Assembly: GCA_030427505.1 (NCBI GenBank)
Contig: JAUICH010000002.1
Coordinates: 124,001 to 188,000, forward strand
Length of the DNA stretch: 64,000 nucleotides
Direction of reading: 5' to 3'
From: Verrucomicrobiia bacterium
GTDB taxonomy: Bacteria > Verrucomicrobiota > Verrucomicrobiia > Verrucomicrobiales > DEV007
The notes beneath the pieces are model-generated. The model was not told where the DNA came from. It did no database searches and saw only the letters and a list, made by a program, of their open reading frames with translations. Below, in pieces: positions 37,492 through 48,100 of this stretch. The position numbers were made by a program, and so were the translations under genes. Numbering within the stretch: the stretch's first letter is position 1; every line of letters starts with the position of its first letter.

Positions 37492-39072
37492 CTAGTCCAG
37501 ACGATCCAACTGATTGATGCCGTATTGAATCAGCTGCTGATTCACCAGCCCGGACAGGCGGGCATCCACGAAGATCTTCTTGGGGTATTCGTCGAACTCG
37601 ATGACGTGAATGCCTTGGGCGTTGGGATTCTGAAAGGCTACCGCGAGGTCGCGGATGTCGTTGATTTTCTTTCCATTCACCTTGGTGACGATGATGTGGC
37701 CCAGGTTCTCGTAGCCGAGAGTGCTGGGCGCGCGGAGCACCTGGCTCAGGAAAACCAGCTTCCGGCGGCCTTCTTTTTCGTATAGCCCTTGGTTCGCATG
37801 GGCGTAGACCATTTTGAACGGCGCGCGGCTGGCCCATTGGCTGCCCCAGGCCTGGAGGTAGGGAACGGTCAGTTCCTGGAAAATCAGCCCGCCGACGATC
37901 TTGTATTTCGGACCGCGGTCGAACATATAGGGGTCCACCAGGAATTCCGTGGGCTCCTTCCGCATCAGTTCCACGGGCAGCTCCATTTCTTCGCCGTCGC
38001 GAACGACTGTCAGGTTCACGGTGTCGCCCACCTTGGCGCCACCGCGGACCAGGTGGCTGAAGTTGATCTTGCCCCATTGGGGATGCTCGTAGTTGCCCCG
38101 GGAATCGATGGCGTGTCCCTCGATGGAAAGGATCACGTCGCCCTGTTTCAAACCGGCTTTGCCCGCGGAACTGTCCTCCGTTACTTCGTCAATGAAGATA
38201 CCGCCTTCGCGGTCGCCCAGGCCGGTGAAGCGGCGCAGCTGTTCGTCCAGCGTCTGGGAGTAGCCGATGCCCAGGTTCGGGAAGCCCTGGTAGTCGCCGT
38301 CTTCCAGGTCGGCCAGGAAGTGTTCGATGATGGGCGCCGGAAGAATGTAGCTGGTCTGCTCTTTGGAACTGTAGCTGAGCAGCATGCCAACCAGCTTGTT
38401 GTCTTTCACGATCGGCAGAGTGAAGCTGTTGGCCCGGCTCTGGAGAGAGCCTTTCAACTGGTAAACCAGAAAGACCGAGCCTTCGACGAAGTAGTTTCCC
38501 ACGGAGACGCGGAGCACTTCCGTTTCCGTGCTGACGCCATCCCCATTGTCTTCCACCTGCCAGACTTCCACGGTTTCGCGGGGCAGCGCGGTGTGGTCGA
38601 TTTCGATGGGTTTCTTGTTCTTCAGGAAGTCTTCGTTGCCTGGCGCCGGGGCCAGCAAGGCGAGGTTCGCTTCATAGTCCCGTCCCACAATGACGGCGGG
38701 CGCTTTTTCGCCGGATTCGGGAAGTTCAAGTTCCAGGTAGGTGGCGTTTACCACCGACTCCGCCGTAACCAGGATGCGGTCTCCCTTCAACAATACACCC
38801 AGGCCGCGCCGTGGAGTGGGGGCGCCTTTTTCCCAGGGGCGGATGAAGTTGTAGGCCTGGAGGGTTGCGTTCACCCGCACCAGGGAATCGGTCTGGGAGG
38901 GTTTCTCGATGGCGTTGCTGACGACGACCACTTCCTCTTCCGCATTGGGATCTCCCTGCGGGTCCTGCTGCTGCGCGGACCATCCAGGAGTGGCGAAGAA
39001 AGTGGGTAGCGTGGCCAGGAGACCCGCCAGGAAAGTGCGCCGGGCCGTGGGGGAAAGGGAGCGAAGCATCAT
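37492..39072 (-). CDS. HtrA-like PDZ protein without a catalytic triad (pseudo-protease)
   Basis: 526 residues with a Tat/Sec-like signal (RRTFLAGLLATLPTFFATPGWS). It has the trypsin-like barrel and PDZ layout of the neighbouring protease but the triad is gone. The His site reads LVTAESVVNA (no His), the Asp site reads YEANLALLA (Asn), and the GNSGGP loop is replaced by ANSFTLPIV. The PDZ region GIFIDEVTEDSSAGKAGLKQGDVILSIEGHAID is intact. A second PDZ-like segment lies at the C-terminus. It may be a regulatory or substrate-binding partner of the active protease encoded just upstream, 55 bp away on the same strand. Confidence 0.8.
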   Translation of the reverse strand: MMLRSLSPTARRTFLAGLLATLPTFFATPGWSAQQQDPQGDPNAEEEVVVVSNAIEKPSQTDSLVRVNATLQAYNFIRPWEKGAPTPRRGLGVLLKGDRILVTAESVVNATYLELELPESGEKAPAVIVGRDYEANLALLAPAPGNEDFLKNKKPIEIDHTALPRETVEVWQVEDNGDGVSTETEVLRVSVGNYFVEGSVFLVYQLKGSLQSRANSFTLPIVKDNKLVGMLLSYSSKEQTSYILPAPIIEHFLADLEDGDYQGFPNLGIGYSQTLDEQLRRFTGLGDREGGIFIDEVTEDSSAGKAGLKQGDVILSIEGHAIDSRGNYEHPQWGKINFSHLVRGGAKVGDTVNLTVVRDGEEMELPVELMRKEPTEFLVDPYMFDRGPKYKIVGGLIFQELTVPYLQAWGSQWASRAPFKMVYAHANQGLYEKEGRRKLVFLSQVLRAPSTLGYENLGHIIVTKVNGKKINDIRDLAVAFQNPNAQGIHVIEFDEYPKKIFVDARLSGLVNQQLIQYGINQLDRLD

Positions 39073-39127
39073 CGGATTGAGTGACAGGGAGAGTGGTCGA
39101 AGAACGAAGTGAGTCAGAACCTCCGGA

Positions 39128-40825
39128 CTAGCGGGCGCTGGCTTCCAGAGCGCCGTCGGCCTTGGGCTTGGAGGAACCGGGACTCTCGTTCTTCGAGCCT
39201 TCGGCTTTCTCCTTTTTGGCGGGTTCCGTTTCGAGAGGCGGAAGTTTCACCACACCGGCTTTTAGAATCAGTGGCTCCTCGATGTAGTGATCGAAGCTAA
39301 CGTTATACTTGTCCATGATCCGCTCGTGTGCTTCCTCGGCTTTGGAGCGTTCCAAGACCAGCGGGCGGCCTTCGCCCACGCAACGGATGACGTGGAAGTC
39401 TTCCTTCCCTTCTTCGTGGTGGTTTCCGTAAAGGGCGTCGTAAACATCCTGAAGCGTGCGGACTTTCACGCCGTTCACTTCGTCGATGACTTGGTGGGGG
39501 TAGTCCTGGAGGTGAGTATTCGCTTCGTCAGGCAGCACCGCGGTCAGCACCACGATCTGCGGGCGTTCTTTGTAAAGTTCGTCGCTGCCAAAGAAGGCGT
39601 AGGCATACCGGGCCTGGAGGTCGTTGATGCCGTGGGCCTCCATCATGTTCCGGTCGATGGGCTGAAACTGGAGCCCCGCGAACAGAACGAACTGCGGCTT
39701 CTGGTCATACTGGTTAGACTGGATCAGGTAGGGAATGAATCGCTTTAGCTCGATATCCATTTCGCGAAGCTGCCCGTCCCGCTGGACAGCGAGCTTCACG
39801 GTATCGCCGACGAACTTCCGCTCCACGATTTCGTTCAGGTTCATCTGCTCGTCCTCGATGGTGACGTAGCCGTCGCTGGCGATGTCGTAGCCATCGATGG
39901 AGAGCAGCACGTCCCCGGTCTCCAGGATGCCGCCGGCCGAGCCGGAACTGTCCGCGATGGAAACCATGACGCCGCGTCCGTCATTGGGGAGGCTCAGAGC
40001 CGTGCGCTGGGCGGGGTTCAGGAGGTTCATGTGCTGGACCGCCAGGTCCACGTAGTAGTCGTAGTGGCCGTCTTCCACGTCTTTCAAAAAGCGCTCGATG
40101 ACCGGCACCGGAATCATGTAGCCGGTATTCTGTGCCACGGCGCCGGAGTAGCCTTGGAAAGCAACGCCCACCACCTTACCGTTCTGCAGCACGGGACCGC
40201 CGCTGTTACCGGGGTTGATCGCCGCGTCCACCTGCACCGCCAGGTGAAAGTCCACGCTGCTGTGGCTGTAGGCGCGGAAGTCGATCCGGGAGACCACGCC
40301 ACGCGTTACCGAAATGCGCTCGCCGCCGATGGGATATCCCACCGCAATGACCGTGGTGTTCAGCTTGGGAATGTCGCCAATCTTAACCGGCTTCACATCC
40401 AGGAAAGGAGTGGGGTCTTCCACCTCCAACAACGCCAAGTCGCAGTCGTGAGCGATGTGCAGCACGCGGGCCTTGTGGGGATTTGGGTCGCTGTTCTTCT
40501 TGATGTAAATCTCCCGGGCATTGCTGACCACGTGGGCATTTGTCAGGAACTGGTTTTCGCCCACGAGGAATCCGGTGCCGTTACCGCTGCTGGTGCTTCC
40601 GATGTTCCAGGGTACCCGGTAGTTTGGAGACAGGACATCCACATCCACCCTGACAATCGCCTCAAACTCGATATTCGAGACATCCGTCTGGACGGATTCC
40701 GGCAGAGGAACTTCGATGGCTTTTTCCGGATCTTTGACGCCTTCGGCGAATAACCAGGGGGAGAAAGACAGGACCTGAAAGGTAAGGAGCAGACCGGTAA
40801 ACGTTAGGCGTCGGGATGCTATCAT
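39128..40825 (-). CDS. HtrA/Deg-like serine protease with PDZ domains
   Basis: 565 residues with a signal peptide (LTFTGLLLTFQVLSFSPWLFA). The triad is visible: LTNAHVVSNA (His), HDCDLALLEV (Asp) and NPGNSGGPVLQ (Ser). The PDZ domain includes GVMVSIADSSGSAGGILETGDVLLSIDGYDI. A second C-terminal PDZ-like region has VIDEVNGVKVRTLQDVYDAL, and the tail is Lys/Pro/Glu-rich. The two-PDZ arrangement recalls the plant Deg9-type group. It would degrade or refold misfolded proteins in the periplasm. The pseudo-protease gene follows. Confidence 0.9.
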   Translation of the reverse strand: MIASRRLTFTGLLLTFQVLSFSPWLFAEGVKDPEKAIEVPLPESVQTDVSNIEFEAIVRVDVDVLSPNYRVPWNIGSTSSGNGTGFLVGENQFLTNAHVVSNAREIYIKKNSDPNPHKARVLHIAHDCDLALLEVEDPTPFLDVKPVKIGDIPKLNTTVIAVGYPIGGERISVTRGVVSRIDFRAYSHSSVDFHLAVQVDAAINPGNSGGPVLQNGKVVGVAFQGYSGAVAQNTGYMIPVPVIERFLKDVEDGHYDYYVDLAVQHMNLLNPAQRTALSLPNDGRGVMVSIADSSGSAGGILETGDVLLSIDGYDIASDGYVTIEDEQMNLNEIVERKFVGDTVKLAVQRDGQLREMDIELKRFIPYLIQSNQYDQKPQFVLFAGLQFQPIDRNMMEAHGINDLQARYAYAFFGSDELYKERPQIVVLTAVLPDEANTHLQDYPHQVIDEVNGVKVRTLQDVYDALYGNHHEEGKEDFHVIRCVGEGRPLVLERSKAEEAHERIMDKYNVSFDHYIEEPLILKAGVVKLPPLETEPAKKEKAEGSKNESPGSSKPKADGALEASAR

Positions 40826-40947
40826 GAAGAGTCCTCTGAAAAAGAAACGGGGAGCTTTTGAATGGTCCGGACTTACCGGCCAGCAAAAGACCTAAACTGT
40901 ATGGCCGGCATGGGGAAAGTCAATTCTCCCCCCGGAAGGCCGGATCC

Positions 40948-42063
40948 TTACACGTTGAAGCGAAACTCAACGACGTCTCCGTCTTTTACTTCGTACTCTT
41001 TTCCTTCAATCCGCAATTTTCCGGCTTCACGGGCCTTGGCGGTGGAACCGAGTTCGGCCAGCGTTTCGAAGGCGACGATCTCCGCGGCGATGAAACCGCG
41101 CTCGAAATCCGTGTGAATGACGCCGGCGGCCTGGGGCGCTTTGGCTCCCGCTGGAATGGTCCAGGCGCGGGTTTCCTTCTCGCCCGTGGTCAGGTAGGTG
41201 CGCAGTCCCAGGAGGTGATAGACGGCTCGGATAAGGGCGGACACACCGCTGTCCTTTACCCCCATGTCGGCGAGAAACTCGGCGGCTTCCTCGGGCGTCA
41301 GGTCGATCATCTCTTCCTCGATACGGGCGGAGATCACTACGGCTTCCGCGCCGTGCGCTTCAGCGGCGTAGGCGCGCACCTTGGCCACTTCGGCGTGAGA
41401 GTCCGGATTCTCCAGGGCGTCCGCCAGTTCGTCTTCCGCCACGTTGCAGGCAAAGATGGTGGGCTTGGAGGTCAGCAAGAAAAATTCCTTCAACAGTTTC
41501 CGTTCTTCTTCCGAAAGGCTCAGCGTCAGCGCGGGCAGGCCGGAGTCCAGGTGGGGGAGCAGCTTGTCGATCAGCGCGACTTCCCGTTGCGATTCCTTGT
41601 CACCCGTCTTCGCCTTTTTCTCGCGGGAGCTTTTCCGTTTTTCCAGGGAGGCGAGGTCCGCGAGGATCAGTTCGGAATTGATGATTTCGATGTCCCGTAG
41701 CGGGTCCACCGAACCGAGTTCGTGAATGATGTCGTCGTTTTCGAAACAGCGAACCACCTGCACGATGGCGTCCACTTCGCGGATGTTGGCGAGGAACTTA
41801 TTTCCCAGGCCGGCCCCTTCGCTGGCGCCTTTCACCAGGCCGGCGATGTCCACGAATTCGATGGCGGTGGGCACGATCTTGGCCGATCCGGAAATTTTCG
41901 AGAGCACGTTCAGCCGCTCGTCCGGCACGGTCACGACACCCACATTGGGATCGATGGTGCAGAAGGGATAGTTCGCCGCCTCCGCCTTGCGGGTGCGGGT
42001 GACAGCGTTGAAAAGGGTGGATTTTCCGACGTTGGGAAGTCCGACAATACCGGCCTGGAGCAT
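40948..42063 (-). CDS. ychF: Ribosome-binding ATPase YchF
   Basis: 371 residues. The Obg-like P-loop [15 protein letters not shown] (G1), then DIAGLVKG (G3). The G4 motif in this family gives ATP specificity. A central coiled-coil with [15 protein letters not shown] and the C-terminal TGS domain ending [12 protein letters not shown] are complete. YchF binds ribosomes and the 26S/50S surface and affects stress responses. Confidence 0.95.
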   Translation of the reverse strand: MLQAGIVGLPNVGKSTLFNAVTRTRKAEAANYPFCTIDPNVGVVTVPDERLNVLSKISGSAKIVPTAIEFVDIAGLVKGASEGAGLGNKFLANIREVDAIVQVVRCFENDDIIHELGSVDPLRDIEIINSELILADLASLEKRKSSREKKAKTGDKESQREVALIDKLLPHLDSGLPALTLSLSEEERKLLKEFFLLTSKPTIFACNVAEDELADALENPDSHAEVAKVRAYAAEAHGAEAVVISARIEEEMIDLTPEEAAEFLADMGVKDSGVSALIRAVYHLLGLRTYLTTGEKETRAWTIPAGAKAPQAAGVIHTDFERGFIAAEIVAFETLAELGSTAKAREAGKLRIEGKEYEVKDGDVVEFRFNV

Positions 42064-42210
42064 AGTGGCCGGACATTAGAGGGTGCCTGCCGCCCGCGCA
42101 CGTAAAAAAGTGGCGGGCAAGAGGTGGAAAAGATTCAAGAACCGCGGCTCAGGTAGGAGGTTCGGCGGAAGCTTGACACCCTTTTCGCCTAGGACCTATG
42201 CTCGTCGCCG

Positions 42211-43296
42211 ATGGTCAGGGAACCCTCATCCCCCGGCGCCTTCGCCGCAGTCTGGCTCCTGGGGTTATTGTCTTTCCTCGGGTCTGCCCTGGCCGTCTTT
42301 TCTCAAGAAGCGCCGGAGGATCCGGAATTGGCGAACCTTCAGGCGAGTTTTGAGGCGGCGTATGCCCGGATCCATGAGCCGATCGCGAATCTGAACGCGG
42401 CCTATGCGCGGGCTCTCGATGGGATGTTCAAGTCCGAGTCCGCGGCCGGGCACTTGGACGAAGCTCTCCAGGTGAAGGCGGAGATCGACGGGTTTGGGGA
42501 CGGGAGCGAGTTCGACGTGGAGAGGTTTGGCGAGCGCGCCACGGAGAACCGGGAACTCTCCGCGATGAGGCGAAAATACCTGGCGGAAAGAGAGCGGCTC
42601 CGCAATTTGTCCCGGGGCAGCCGGGAAAAACTACTGAAGGACTACCAAACCGCATTGAACAGCATCCAGCAGGCCCGGACCCGGGATGGGGCCGTGGAGG
42701 TGGCCCTGGCGGCCCGCAATATCCGGGAGGCCCTGGACAAAGACCCGCGATTTGTAGAGGGACCGGAGGTGCCGTCCGGCAATCGCTCCTTTGAGGGCCG
42801 GGTTCATTTCGTGGCCAAGGGAGACGTGGAAATGCAGTGGAACGGCTCCCGCCTGAGCTTCCGGAATGTGTCCGATGACCGGGACAAGTACATCGACGGC
42901 ACCAGCGTTCCCCAGATGATGCGCGCCGGGGATGTGCTGACCTTCCGTATGCGGGCCACGGCAGTCTTCCGGAGTTTCATCTTAGCCATCGAGAGCGAGG
43001 ACGACAAAATTGCCGTCCCGATTGTGCTGGATGACTACCGCTACCTGGGGGTCGATCTGGACGAACGCGACCTGAACCTGGATCCGGAGGCAATTCTGCA
43101 GGTCATCGATAAGCCCGAACCCGGCGAGCCGGACAACAACATGGCGGAGATGTGGAACGAGAAGTCCGTTTCGGAGATCTCCCATCGGCGCAGTGAGTGG
43201 GCGAAATCCGGGCCGTCCGCGGACTGGCACACCTATGTGGTGGTGATCCGGCAGGACATGTTCACGCCGATTGGGAATGAGGAGGCTTCGCCGTAG
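42211..43296 (+). CDS. Secreted protein of unknown function with coiled-coil
   Basis: 361 residues. An N-terminal signal (AAVWLLGLLSFLGSALA) precedes a helical region (~40-170) rich in Glu/Arg (LAERERLRNLSRGSREKLLKDY) that may form a coiled coil. A beta-rich C-terminal region (VHFVAKGDVEMQWNGSRLSFRN) ends the protein. Such proteins with a helical N-terminus and a beta C-terminus are common and unnamed in Verrucomicrobia and Planctomycetes. No motif allows a function to be named. Confidence 0.65.
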   Translation: MVREPSSPGAFAAVWLLGLLSFLGSALAVFSQEAPEDPELANLQASFEAAYARIHEPIANLNAAYARALDGMFKSESAAGHLDEALQVKAEIDGFGDGSEFDVERFGERATENRELSAMRRKYLAERERLRNLSRGSREKLLKDYQTALNSIQQARTRDGAVEVALAARNIREALDKDPRFVEGPEVPSGNRSFEGRVHFVAKGDVEMQWNGSRLSFRNVSDDRDKYIDGTSVPQMMRAGDVLTFRMRATAVFRSFILAIESEDDKIAVPIVLDDYRYLGVDLDERDLNLDPEAILQVIDKPEPGEPDNNMAEMWNEKSVSEISHRRSEWAKSGPSADWHTYVVVIRQDMFTPIGNEEASP

Positions 43297-43364
43297 GCAA
43301 AGCTTTCGTGATTGCGTTTCGGGGGGATTGACCCCGCCGCCGCTTGGGCGGACGATGGGAGCTT

Positions 43365-44132
43365 ATGAGCCAGGATTCGACCTCACTCAGCCGCTACATT
43401 GACGAGCTTCTTGAGATTTCCACGATTCCGGACTATCCGGGCGCTCTGAATGGGCTGCAGCTGGCCAATGGAGGCCGGGAGGTGAAAAAGATCGTCGCCG
43501 CGGTGGATGCCTGTCTGCCGGTGGTGAAGGAGGCGGTGTCGCGGGGCGGCGACCTGCTGCTGGTGCATCACGGGTTGTTCTGGCAGGGGGCGCAGCGGAT
43601 TGAGGGCAGTCTGTATGAGAAATACCGTCTGGCCTTCGAGGCGGGATTGGCCATTTACAGCGCGCACATCCCGCTGGATGTGCATGGCGATTTGGGAAAC
43701 AACGCCTGCCTGGGCGCGGCGCTGGAACTGGGTGAGGCGGAGCCGTTTTTTCCGTGGAAGGGCCTGCTCCTGGGGCTGCGTTATCAGCCGATTGGGGGGC
43801 TGGCGCGAGAAACTCTGGTGGAAAAGGTTGCCGCGGAGGTGGGAGCGCCGGTCCATCTCTGCGCGGGAGGACCGGAGACGGTGAAAGACATCGGCCTCAT
43901 CACCGGCGGGGCGGGCAGTGAAATTCACGCCATGGCGGAGACCGGTGTGGACACCTTCATTACCGGGGAGGGGCCGCACTGGAGCTATACCTCGGCGGAG
44001 GAACTGGGCGTGAACCTGATCTATGGCGGTCACTATGCCACGGAAACCTTCGGGGTGAAGGCCCTGGCGGAACACCTGGCCGGCCGGTTCGGCCTGGAAT
44101 GGGAGTTTGTGGACCATCCCACCGGTTTGTGA
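43365..44132 (+). CDS. Nif3-like dinuclear metal-centre hexameric protein
   Basis: 255 residues from the ATG at 43365 (MSQDSTSLSRYIDELL), preceded by GGGAGC; a TTG 21 nt upstream is less likely. Metal ligands are in LLVHHGLFWQG near residue 67 and in the C-terminal GGHYATETFGVKALAEHL. The family forms a toroidal hexamer of unknown activity and has been linked to GTP cyclohydrolase-like chemistry. The stop overlaps the start of the glycosylase gene (TGATG). Confidence 0.9.
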   Translation: MSQDSTSLSRYIDELLEISTIPDYPGALNGLQLANGGREVKKIVAAVDACLPVVKEAVSRGGDLLLVHHGLFWQGAQRIEGSLYEKYRLAFEAGLAIYSAHIPLDVHGDLGNNACLGAALELGEAEPFFPWKGLLLGLRYQPIGGLARETLVEKVAAEVGAPVHLCAGGPETVKDIGLITGGAGSEIHAMAETGVDTFITGEGPHWSYTSAEELGVNLIYGGHYATETFGVKALAEHLAGRFGLEWEFVDHPTGL

Positions 44133-44722
44133 TGACGCCGCTTTCCCGCGAATTTTTCGAGCGCGATCCCGTGACCTGTGCCCGGGAACTGGTCGGCGCG
44201 GTTTTTCAATGGGATGGCTGCGCTGGAGTGGTGGTGGAGACCGAGGCCTATTCCGAGGAGGGGGACGAGGCCTGCCACACCTTTTTCCGGCCCAGCGCCC
44301 GGAAATTCGTGGAAACCCATCCGGCGGGCACCGCCTACGTCTACCTGAACTATGGGATGTACTGGCTGACGAATGTTCTCGTAAAAAACGGGTCCGAGAA
44401 CGGCTTCGTGCTCCTCCGGGCCTTGCGGCCCCTGCATGGCCTGGACGAGATGAAACGCCGCCGGAGGCGCGAAAAGCCGGAGGATCTCTGCTCCGGGCCT
44501 GGAAAGTTGAGCATGGCACTGGGCATTACCGGGGAGGATCATGGACAGCCCCTGGTCGCATCCCGGCGGCGGGGGTTTCAGTCTGTGGAAGATTCCCTCC
44601 CAGTGGAAGTCGTTGCCTGTCCCCGCATCGGCATTTCGCGGGCCAAGGAGTTGCCGTGGCGCTTTCTGGAGAGCGCCTGCCCACACGTCTCGGTGAAGGC
44701 CTCCACCAAAAGCGAGGTGTGA
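44132..44722 (+). CDS. 3-methyladenine DNA glycosylase (Mpg/AAG type)
   Basis: 196 residues from the ATG at 44132, which overlaps the previous stop by 1 nt. The core motif VVVETEAYSEEGDEACH holds the general-base Glu, and AYVYLNYGMYWLTNV is the AAG substrate strand. LCSGPGKLSMALGI is the other conserved block. The enzyme removes alkylated purines and hypoxanthine to start base-excision repair. The usual TPRTxxMF segment is replaced by SARKFVETH, a divergent form. Confidence 0.88.
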   Translation: MTPLSREFFERDPVTCARELVGAVFQWDGCAGVVVETEAYSEEGDEACHTFFRPSARKFVETHPAGTAYVYLNYGMYWLTNVLVKNGSENGFVLLRALRPLHGLDEMKRRRRREKPEDLCSGPGKLSMALGITGEDHGQPLVASRRRGFQSVEDSLPVEVVACPRIGISRAKELPWRFLESACPHVSVKASTKSEV

Positions 44723-44767
44723 CCGGTCGCCAATTTGTGCACACGCCCCAGGGGAGGTGAACGCGCT

Positions 44768-44808
44768 TTGAAATTTTTTGTTAACTTGTTTTATATCAAA
44801 CAGTTAAC
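44768..44808 (+). promoter_or_regulatory. Putative promoter with GTTAAC inverted repeat upstream of the giant exoprotein gene
   Basis: TTGAAA (44768-44773) and TATATC (44792-44797) are spaced by 18 bp. An inverted repeat GTTAACTTGTTT...AAACAGTTAAC spans 44780-44808 and covers the -10, so it could be an operator. The AT-rich patch contrasts with the GC-rich surroundings. Transcription from here would give a leader of ~375 nt before the gene at 45182. Confidence 0.45.
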
Positions 44809-45007
44809 CCTGGTTTCGGCCGCCGTTCAGAGGTCCGGGAAATGAAATCTTCGTCACACCTCAACGGACGGAAACAATACCGGGTAACTAGAACGCCAAT
44901 GATTCGGCTGCGCACCATTGTTTGGTCGATCACTGGCAGGAAAAAGATTTGGGGATCAAAAATTTGTTTTGACCAGATTATACAGTTCTGAGATAACCGC
45001 AGAGTTC

Positions 45008-45043
45008 GGCCCGATGCCTATTAGCAAAACTAATAGGCGGGCC
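45008..45043 (+). promoter_or_regulatory. Leader hairpin upstream of the giant exoprotein gene
   Basis: GCCTATTAG (45016-45024) and CTAATAGGC (45030-45038) form a perfect 9-bp stem with a CAAAA loop, and GGCCC/GGGCC (45008-45012, 45039-45043) extend it across a 3-nt bulge. It is ~140 nt before the start codon in an otherwise open leader. It could be a regulatory RNA fold, but it matches no riboswitch class I know. The remaining part of the 459-bp gap shows no gene. Confidence 0.5.
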
Positions 45044-45181
45044 GGGTGGAATCTCGCTGGGGCGGATTCCGGGCAGTTTGATGAAGGCTGTCCGGGACGC
45101 CTCTCCCCCACGGAGGAATTCGCCAGTTGAGCGAACGCCCCAGCAAGCCCCCCCAAAAACCTAAACCACACAGGAGGACAG

Positions 45182-48100
45182 ATGAAATCGTTAATGAAAT
45201 CCCTTAGGGGAGGTGTTGTCGCGCGTATCAGTGCTTTGGCCGTTCTAATGCCGAGCCTGGTGACGCTTTCCCCAGCGGTGCGTGCCAACCCGACCGATGG
45301 CGTGGTGGTGAATGGTGTAGCCGAGTTTAACGCGGAAATTCCAGGGCATCTGCAGATTCTGCAGCACACCGACAAGGCAATCATTAATTGGGGGGATTTC
45401 TCCATTGCCGACGGAGAGATCACTCAGTTCTTTCAGCCTTCGGCGACTTCAGCGGCTTTGAACCGGGTCGTGGGGGTGAATCCCTCTGTCCTGAACGGCT
45501 TGCTCACCGGTAACGGCAAGATCCTCCTCATCAACCAGAACGGCATCATGGTCGGGCCCAACGGGGTCATTGATGTGTTTGGGGGCTTCATCGGATCGAC
45601 GCTGGATATCGACGACGCGGACTTCCTGAATGGCGGCGACGACCGTTTTTATGGCGGCTCCACCGCCGGAGTGACCAACTACGGGCGCATTTCATCGGCG
45701 CAGGGGGATATTTTCCTGATCGGTCACCATGTGGACAACCAAGGTATTATTGGCTCCGTGGACGGCACGGTCGGTCTTGCGGCTGGTGGGGACGTGCTTA
45801 TCAAGTCCCAAGGTGACGAACGCGTTTTCGTGAACGCGGGTGCTGGAACGGGCACGGGCACGGGAGTGAACAACGCCGGTTCCATCACGGGCGCCACCGT
45901 GGAACTGAAAGCGCACGGCAATGTCTATGCTTTGGCGATCAATAACAGTGGCGTTATTCGCGCCACGGGCGCGGTGAACAAGGATGGCCGCGTCATGCTG
46001 ACGGCGAGTCCCGCCGGCGGCAACATCACGAACACCGGCACCATCACGGCGAACAACCTCGATGGCAGTGGCGGACAGGTTTTCATTGATGGCGGTCCGG
46101 GCAGCGTGGTGGACATCGCCGCGGGCGAAGTCAGCGCGAACGGCACGGGCGGACTGCCCGGCGGCACGGTGACCGTGTTGGGCGATACGATTACGATTGG
46201 CAATGCCACGGTTTCGGCGGACGGCGGAGACGGCGGCCGGGTTTTGATCGGCTCCGCGGGAGCGGACGGCTCCACACCGGCGACTTCGGTTTCGGTGGGT
46301 GGCGGTGCGCGAGTCAGCGCCAGTGGTTCCGCCGGAGATGGCGGTACCGTGATTATCGCGGGAGATCCCAGCAGCACCATCGTGGTGGCTGGCCAAGTGG
46401 CCGCGGACGGAGCGGTGAATGGCGGCTTCATTCAAATGGTGGGCGGTCAGATTGACGTGCTGACGGGTTCCGTGGTTAGCGCGGACGGCGAGCAAAACGG
46501 AGGAACGGTCACGCTGGCTGGAGATCAGTCCAACGGAACGGTCCGCGTGGCGGGCACGCTTTCCGCCAAGGGCGCCACGGGAGATGGTGGTACGGTGAAT
46601 GTTTCGGGCTCGGACGTCGTGCTCGCCGAAGGCGGCATCGTGGACGCGTCCGGCGGCGCCGATGGCGGCACGGTCGTCTTCTACGGCGAAAACAGTGTCA
46701 CCACGGAGTTGAACTCTCTCGTCATTGTGGATGGCGGCGAAAACGGCGGCACGATCAATGTCGACTCCGCCGGCGAAACCTTCATCGGCGGCACTCTTTC
46801 CGCGGTCGGCCAGAACGGCGTGGGTGGGAACATCGACGTCACCGGTGAAGAAGTCATCATCGGCACGACGGCATCGGTGGACGCGTCCGGCGCTGCGGGT
46901 GGCGGCATCATCCAGATCGGCGGCGCTTTCCAGGGCGGCGACTCGAACGTCCGGAACTCCGAAAGCACCGTCATCGGCCGGACTTCCACCATCAAGGCGG
47001 ACTCCTATGTCTCCGGGAACGGCGGCCGCGTCATCGTTTGGTCCAATGGCGACACCATTTTCAATGGCGATATCAGCGCCGCCGCTCTCGGCGCCACTGG
47101 TAACGGCGGCTTCATTGAAGTTTCCGGCTATGGCGGCCTGAAATTCTTCGGCACCGCCACCGCCAACAGTGTCGGCGGCGATCCCGGCTCCATCCTGGCC
47201 GACCCGCCGGACGTCTCCATCGGCGACGACCTCTCCATCGACAATATCCTCATCTCCACCATCCGCGCGGCCCTGCAAAGCGGCAGCAATTTCTGGGTTG
47301 GCGCCACGGGTGGAGGCGCCGGCAGCGGGAACATCACGCTCCGCAACGTCGGCCTGGACGACGACTTTGACGAAGCCATTCAGTGGAACACTTCCGCTGA
47401 CTTCGGCCTCTTCGCGGAGGGGGACATCACCCTCCTCACCCACGTCCGCAACGCGGGCAGCGGCTCCATCAACCTGGCGGCTGGCTGGGACGGCACCACC
47501 GGATTCACCGAACTCAGCTCGAACGATCCCGAAGGCGCCATGGCCGCCATCTTCGCCGATCCCACCGCTTACGGGAATGGCACCAATGGCTCCGTGTTCA
47601 TTAACGACCTCGGCAATGGCCGCCATGTGGAAGTCGGCAGCCGCTATGGCGACACCAACCTGGCTGCGCGCAACCTCCTGCTGGTCGGCTCCTCCGGCGG
47701 CACCCGCCGTCATGCCCAGTTGGGCTTCCGCGACGCAGGCTGGGTCTATGTCGCTTCCGGCCAAATTGACTATGGCGGCGGCGGCAGCAATGAAACGGTG
47801 CTGGGCCTCCAGGTCGGCGAAATCTTCGGCGAAGGCTATACCTCGGCGGCCTTTGACATCGTCGCTCAGGCTGGCTCCGGCACCGCGGGCGTGGGCTTCA
47901 CCAACCTCGTGGCCGGCTCGGTCGCCGTCACGGTCGATCCCAACGGCACCCCCATCGTCTACCTGGATGACGGTTCGGGTAACCTTCAGGACGGCAGCCT
48001 CAACAACGTGGGCACCATCAACTACGCCACGGGTGAAATCACCTTCACCTCCTCCATCGACGCCGGTGGCCTGGGCGTGGAGGTCGCCTTCACCAAGGAC

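Noticed and set aside
44980-45045. TPP or c-di-GMP riboswitch in the exoprotein leader
   Set aside because: A CTGAGA-like string and a GCAAAAC loop are present, but the other conserved parts of either riboswitch are absent.
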